Shown piece after piece: positions 59,226-64,000 of a stretch of DNA of 64,000 nucleotides. The position numbers and the translations under genes are program-made. The DNA comes from Physella acuta (lineage: Eukaryota; Mollusca; Gastropoda; Physidae), in the NCBI RefSeq assembly GCF_028476545.1, contig NW_026733931.1, positions 62,001 to 126,000 on the forward strand. The letters run 5' to 3'. Each line of letters starts with the position of its first letter. The first letter of the stretch is position 1. The notes under the pieces are model-generated. The model saw only the letters and a list, made by a program, of their open reading frames with translations. It did not search any database and was not told where the DNA came from.

Positions 59226-60565
59226 CAGTTCAAGATGACGGGATATTCCACACAGACTAATAGTAGAAGCTTATGAATAATTCGTTATTTGGGCGTGTTT
59301 CGCTTACCCACGCGGGGGGTGTGATATTTTGTAAGTGTTGGCTGTCGTGGGGAATGTCTGGTCAATTCAATTATATTGGTGCGTTTGTGTGTGTGTGTGT
59401 GTGGGGGGGGGGGGGGTTGGGCGAGTTCATTTATTTGGGATGAAGGCAGGGGTGGGGTCAAGGGGGGGGGGGGGTGGCAGGAGGAAGATTAAATGATGTG
59501 GTCACGTTGACAAATGGTCAGTGTCTATTATTTGGGCCACGGTCAAGACAGGAGGAAAGACAGGGGGAGGGGAGGAGTAGGTGACTGACTGACACTTCTA
59601 TTCTAGCACTGTGTTTGCCCCGTCTACACTGACCGTCGGGAATACTGAGGGGGGGGGGGGGGTAGGAGTTTGGTGTATGTGGATGGGGCTAGACTAGACG
59701 AGGGTTTGTTGGAGGGGGGGGGAGTAGAGACTGATATGGATATTGTGATATGGTTAATGTGGTCAACCGTCTGTTATGTGTGTGTTTGTTGGTGTGTTTA
59801 TATGTGGGTGTATGTTTGTGTCAGTATGTTGTGTGTATGTGTTTATAGGAATGGATGTTTGGGTTAGTGTTTTTTGTGCTTATGTTTTTGAGTGTATGTA
59901 GTGCATATTTATGCTTGTGTTGTCTGTACGTATGTTTGTGTCCGCATGTACATGTGTGCATGTGCAGGTCTATATGTTTGTGTTTTTTCTGTATATGTTC
60001 GTGTGTGTGTGTGTGTGCTTTCAGTGTGTATGTTTGTTTACTGGCGTAGGTTTGTCTGTATGTGTGTTGCCACTAATGTCATTCCGCAACCTATCAATTA
60101 TTCTCACCCCCCCCCCCCCCTCAGGCAAGACAACCAAGTAACTATATTCCAATAACAAATACCAGACACCTACCACACGACTGGTATTAACAATGAATGA
60201 ACAACGGTCCATTTGATAACAACTGTATTACACCTAATCATTGATGGTAAAAATAACAGGGTATAGAATACTTTCCCTGGTAATATATACTTGTCTGTAT
60301 GTTAATACATCATAAACAATTGGGTATTTTTGTTGTTGACTGAAGTTATTTAATCTAGGGGATGAGGGGAGGATAGGGAGGTGCAGGTAAGAGGAATGTA
60401 TTACGATTGTTCTAAATACTGCACTAGGATATAACAAAAAAAAAAACAAGTGCTACAAGGTTTAAAAAGTAAGGGTAATATGAATTAGCGAGGTAGTGTA
60501 ATAGTTTAAGAAAATATCGTTCTAAGATTTAATAGAAGAATGCACACTGTTTAATAAACTGAACG
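59226..60565. other. Spacer with G runs and TG-rich low complexity
   Basis: G runs near 59403-59416, 59463-59474, 59650-59662 and 59713-59721; TG-rich sequence at about 59775-60070. No gene. Confidence 0.5.
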
Positions 60566-60569
60566 GTGT

Positions 60570-60735
60570 AATAGAACAGTGATGCGCACGGCCTATGAAA
60601 TCAAAGTTTCGAGATAGGACAAGTTCGTGAGACCCCCTGAGTCCACTCAGCTCTAATGCGTACCCGACTCAGGAAAAAGTAAAAACGGCTGGACACAGAA
60701 CCAAGCACACTTTCACTTCATATATGCCGAGGTCG
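60570..60735 (+). mobile_element. SINE, decayed, plus orientation
   Basis: GAGTCCACTCAGCTCTAATG, CGTACCCGACTCAGGAAAAA and CACACTTTCACTTCATATAT match the body and tail of the SINE family; the tRNA-like head is poorly preserved. Confidence 0.65.
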
Positions 60736-60743
60736 CCGAAACA

Positions 60744-60964
60744 CAGAGGCGTAGCGATGGGGGGGGGGGGGCAGGGGGGTACATTTGTCCCCGGGCGCCG
60801 ACCTTAGGGGGCGCCAAAATGGATTGGAAAATAAATTAAAATGTCATTTTAGCTACATTTTTCCCTTATGAGGGGGGGGGGGTGCAAATAAAAAAATTGA
60901 GGGGGGGGTGCAAATCGAAAATTTCCCGGGCGCTGGGAAGGGTCGCTGGGTCGCTATGCCTCTG
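60744..60964. mobile_element. hAT-like MITE, complete, perfect target duplication
   Basis: CAGAGGCGTAGCGATGG at the left, GTCGCTATGCCTCTG at the right, CCGAAACA on both flanks (8 of 8). It has inserted in the tail of the SINE at 60570-60735. Confidence 0.92.
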
Positions 60965-61197
60965 CCGAAACAGGTCACTCTATCCAATTTGTTCTACATA
61001 CTAACTTAAAAACGGGATAGAAACTCACAGTTTGATAAAATAGTGAGACCATAGATATTTGATTAAAATAGAAATTAGGTTCACATTTGACACTAATTTT
61101 TAGAACAAAATATCGTTCAAGCATAGCCGTCTGATCATGATATATACCTAAATAGTTTTTTGTAAACACATGCCGACTTTTATTTTAACAGCGGTAG

Positions 61198-61492
61198 AAG
61201 TGTTTCTTCCAAACTTTTTTTTTCTCCGTGGGGGGGGGGGGGGGGGGGGGGGGAAAGGGACGGCACTTGATATTTTCGAGGGGGAGTAATTTTCCGGGAG
61301 GTGGTGGGGGACGGACACTGATAACAGTATATATTTTCTGGGGAAGGGGGTAGACTTTTTTCGGGGGGGGGGGTGGCAGAAACTGACAACAGTATATATA
61401 TTCTATATAAATTCCATTTTGTTCGGTAAGGGGGGGGGGGACTTTTTTCGGAGGGGGTGGGCCCGCCGAAGAGATGGCTGGAGGAAACTCTG
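61198..61492. mobile_element. Second MITE family, complete copy
   Basis: Left end AAGTGTTTCTTCCAA, right end CTGGAGGAAACTCTG; flanks AGCGGTAG and AACGGTAT (6 of 8). Contains long G runs and two AGTATATA..TTCTATATAAATTC blocks. Confidence 0.8.
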
Positions 61493-61864
61493 AACGGTAT
61501 TGTTAAAACCTATGATCACTTTAAAAAAACAAAACCTTGCTAGCTTCACTTACACAACAAATATTGTCCGTCTCATGTTTAAAAATATTTTTTTAAATTC
61601 CATTTTGCAATATCTATAAAAATAAATGTCCCAGATTGTTAAATCTTTTCAGACATTTTTTTATGGATACGTGCAAATGTTTTTAAGACCGGAAGTCATC
61701 CTTTGCGTGTCGTGGATGAGATAGGAGGGGGGGGGGGGTGGGTGGGGTGGGGTGTTGGCAGAACGGAAGTGATCTAGAGCTGAAGTCCGGAACATGGACA
61801 TGCTGGTCTCAGAGATAAATCTTCGATGTAGTCTCCATCTTGTCTTACAAAGCCTCAAGTTTAA
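61493..61864. other. Spacer, nothing recognised
   Basis: AT-rich then a G run (61726-61738) with GGGTGGGGTGGGG. No gene. Confidence 0.4.
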
Positions 61865-62570
61865 GCTCCCGTGCGTGTATTCATTACATCTGTTTTTGAA
61901 ATCTTAGATGGGTGTATTCATTACATTTGTTTTTGAAATCTTACATGGGTGTAAGCATTACATTTGTTTTTGAAAATCTTACATGGGTGTGTTCATTACA
62001 TTTGTTTTTGAAATCTTACATGGGTGTAAGCATTGCATTTGTTTTTTAAAACCTTACATAGGTGTAAGCATTACATTTGTTTTTTAAAACCTCACATAGG
62101 TGTAAGCATTACATTTGGTTTTGAAACCTTACATGGGTGTAAGCATTACATTTGTTTTTGAAATCTTACATGGGTGTAAGCATTCTATTTGTTTTTGAAA
62201 TCTTACATGGGTGTAAGCATTACATTTCTTTTAAAATCTTACATGGGTGTAATCATTACATTTGTTTTTTAAAACTTACAGGGGTGTAATCATTACATTT
62301 GTTTTTGAAATCTTACATGCGTGTATTCATTACATTTGTTTTTAAAATATTACATGGGCGTAAGCATTACATTTGTTTTTGAAATCTTACATGGCTATAT
62401 GGGTGTAAGCATTCTATTTGTTTTTGAAATCTTACATGGGTGTAAGCATTCTATTTGTTTTTGAAATCTTAGATGGGTGTATTCATCATATTTATTTTTA
62501 AAATCTTACATGGGCGTATTCATAACAATTGTTTTTGAAAATCTTACATAAGTGTAATCATTACATCGGT
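61865..62570. repeat. 37-bp minisatellite
   Basis: About 19 copies of CATGGGTGTAAGCATTACAT plus TTGTTTTTGAAATCTTA with moderate divergence. Confidence 0.95.
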
Positions 62571-62809
62571 TTTGGCTTACACTGAATACTTTACTTCTTG
62601 TAAATAATTCTTAATATAACTTTACTTACACTGTTCAACATTACTCATACAACCTTTCCCCCACCCACATTATATGACAATGTGTGTGTGGTGGGGGGGG
62701 GTGGGGTGGGGGGTGGAAGGGGCTAAGTCTACAAGTTATGCCCGTGTGTGAAGAGTCTACGTCATTTGACCTTTGAACTCACCAACTGCTGAATAAGTAG
62801 CTTAATCTA
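62571..62809. other. Spacer with G-rich stretch
   Basis: Contains GTGGGGGGGGGTGGGGTGGG around 62690-62712. No gene. Confidence 0.45.
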
Positions 62810-64000
62810 TGGTAACTGTTCATCAGATAGGTTTAGTCAACTGTTCATCAGATAGGTTTAGTCAACTGTTCATCAGATAGGTTTAGTCAACCGTTCATCA
62901 CACAGGTTTAGTCAACGGTTCATCACACAGGTTTAGTCAACCGTTCATCAGATAGGTTTAGTCAACCGTTCATCAGATAGGTTTAGTTAACCGTTCATCA
63001 GATAGGTTTAGTTAACCGTTCATCAGATAGGTTTAGTCAACCGTTCATCGGATAGGTTTAGTTAACCGTTCATCAGATAGGTTTAGTCAACCGTTCAACA
63101 GATAGGTTTAGTCAACCGTTCATCAGATAGGTTTAGTTAACCGTTCATAAAATAGGTTTAGTCAACAGTTCATTAGACAGGTTTAGTCAACAGTTCATCA
63201 AATAGGTTTAGTAGGTTTAGTTAACCGTTCATCAGATAGGTTTAGTCAACCGTTCATCAGATAGGTTTAGTTAACCGTTCATCAGATAGGTTTAGTTAAC
63301 CGTTCATCAGATAGGTTTAGTCAACCGTTCATCGGATAGGTTTAGTTAACCGTTCATCAGATAGGTTTAGTCAACCGTTCAACAGATAGGTTTAGTCAAC
63401 CGTTCATCAGATAGGTTTAGTTAACCGTTCATCAGATAGGTTTAGTCAACCGTTCATCAGATAGGTTTAGTCAACCGTTCATCAGATAGGTTTAGTTAAC
63501 AGTTCATTAGACAGGTTTAGTCAACCGTTCATCAGATAGGTTTAGTGAATCGTTCATCTGATAGGTTTAGTCAACCGTTCATCAGATAGATTTAGTCAAC
63601 CGTTCATAAAATAGGTTTAGTCAACAGTTCATTAGACAGGTTTAGTCAACAGTTCATCAAATAGGTTTAGTAGGTTTAGTTAACCGTTCATCAGATAGGT
63701 TTAGTCAACCGTTCATCAGATAGGTTTAGTTAACCGTTCATCAGATAGGTTTAGTTAACCGTTCATCAGATAGGTTTAGTCAACCGTTCATCGGATAGGT
63801 TTAGTTAACCGTTCATCAGATAGGTTTAGTCAACCGTTCAACAGATAGGTTTAGTCAACCGTTCATCAGATAGGTTTAGTTAACCGTTCATCAGATAGGT
63901 TTAGTCAACCGTTCATCAGATAGGTTTAGTCAACCGTTCATCAGATAGGTTTAGTTAACAGTTCATTAGACAGGTTTAGTAAACCGTTCATCAGATAGGT
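62810..64000. repeat. 25-bp minisatellite running off the right edge
   Basis: About 47 copies of GGTTTAGTCAACCGTTCATC plus AGATA. A block including the shortened unit GGTTTAGTAGGTTTAG (63210 and 63669) recurs with a 459-bp period, so longer blocks have been duplicated. The array continues beyond the window. Confidence 0.97.

Noticed and set aside
62810-64000. Telomeric or CRISPR-like array
   Set aside because: The unit GGTTTAGTCAACCGTTCATC is not the animal telomere repeat and there are no unique spacers between units; it is an ordinary minisatellite with block duplication.

Overview
The window looks like AT-rich nuclear DNA of an invertebrate animal, most probably a heterobranch (pulmonate-type) gastropod. 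The grounds are three spliced genes with animal-type GT-AG introns, tRNA-headed SINEs, very abundant short DNA transposons, Helitrons and minisatellites, and patches of TCTAGA-rich simple sequence. The snail assignment is an inference from general appearance; nothing in the window fixes the species.

Three protein genes can be read. (1) Positions 657-2701, minus strand: the first three coding exons of an ULK1/ULK2 (Atg1)-type autophagy kinase; the rest lies beyond the left edge. (2) Positions 15480-23060, plus strand: a complete eight-exon AKAP1 gene, coding for the mitochondrial A-kinase anchor protein with a membrane anchor, KH domain and Tudor domain; 812 codons assemble in consistent phase. 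(3) Positions 28670-38826, plus strand: a complete eleven-exon gene for a 510-residue protein with two PBZ zinc fingers, a coiled coil, a PARP-type ADP-ribosyltransferase domain with an intact H-Y-E triad, and a C-terminal BRCT domain. The first two genes are divergent and separated by about 12.8 kb of transposon-rich DNA; the third follows AKAP1 in the same direction.

The most unusual feature is in gene 3. Three of its splice sites have been caught up in tandem duplication: an 85-bp array repeats the acceptor and start of the last exon about nine times, a 68-bp duplication repeats the acceptor and start of the exon carrying the catalytic glutamate, and a long 30-bp array starts at that same exon's donor and contains further perfect donor-like sites. 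The ULK gene has a 30-bp array ending about 10 bases from an acceptor.

From about 39 kb to the right end no gene is visible. This part consists of minisatellites (unit sizes from about 19 to 79 bp), two families of hAT-like MITEs with clear 8-bp target duplications and long G or C runs, a Helitron, SINE copies, and a minisatellite that grew out of a SINE fragment. About half of the last 19 kb is tandem array, some with visible higher-order periods.
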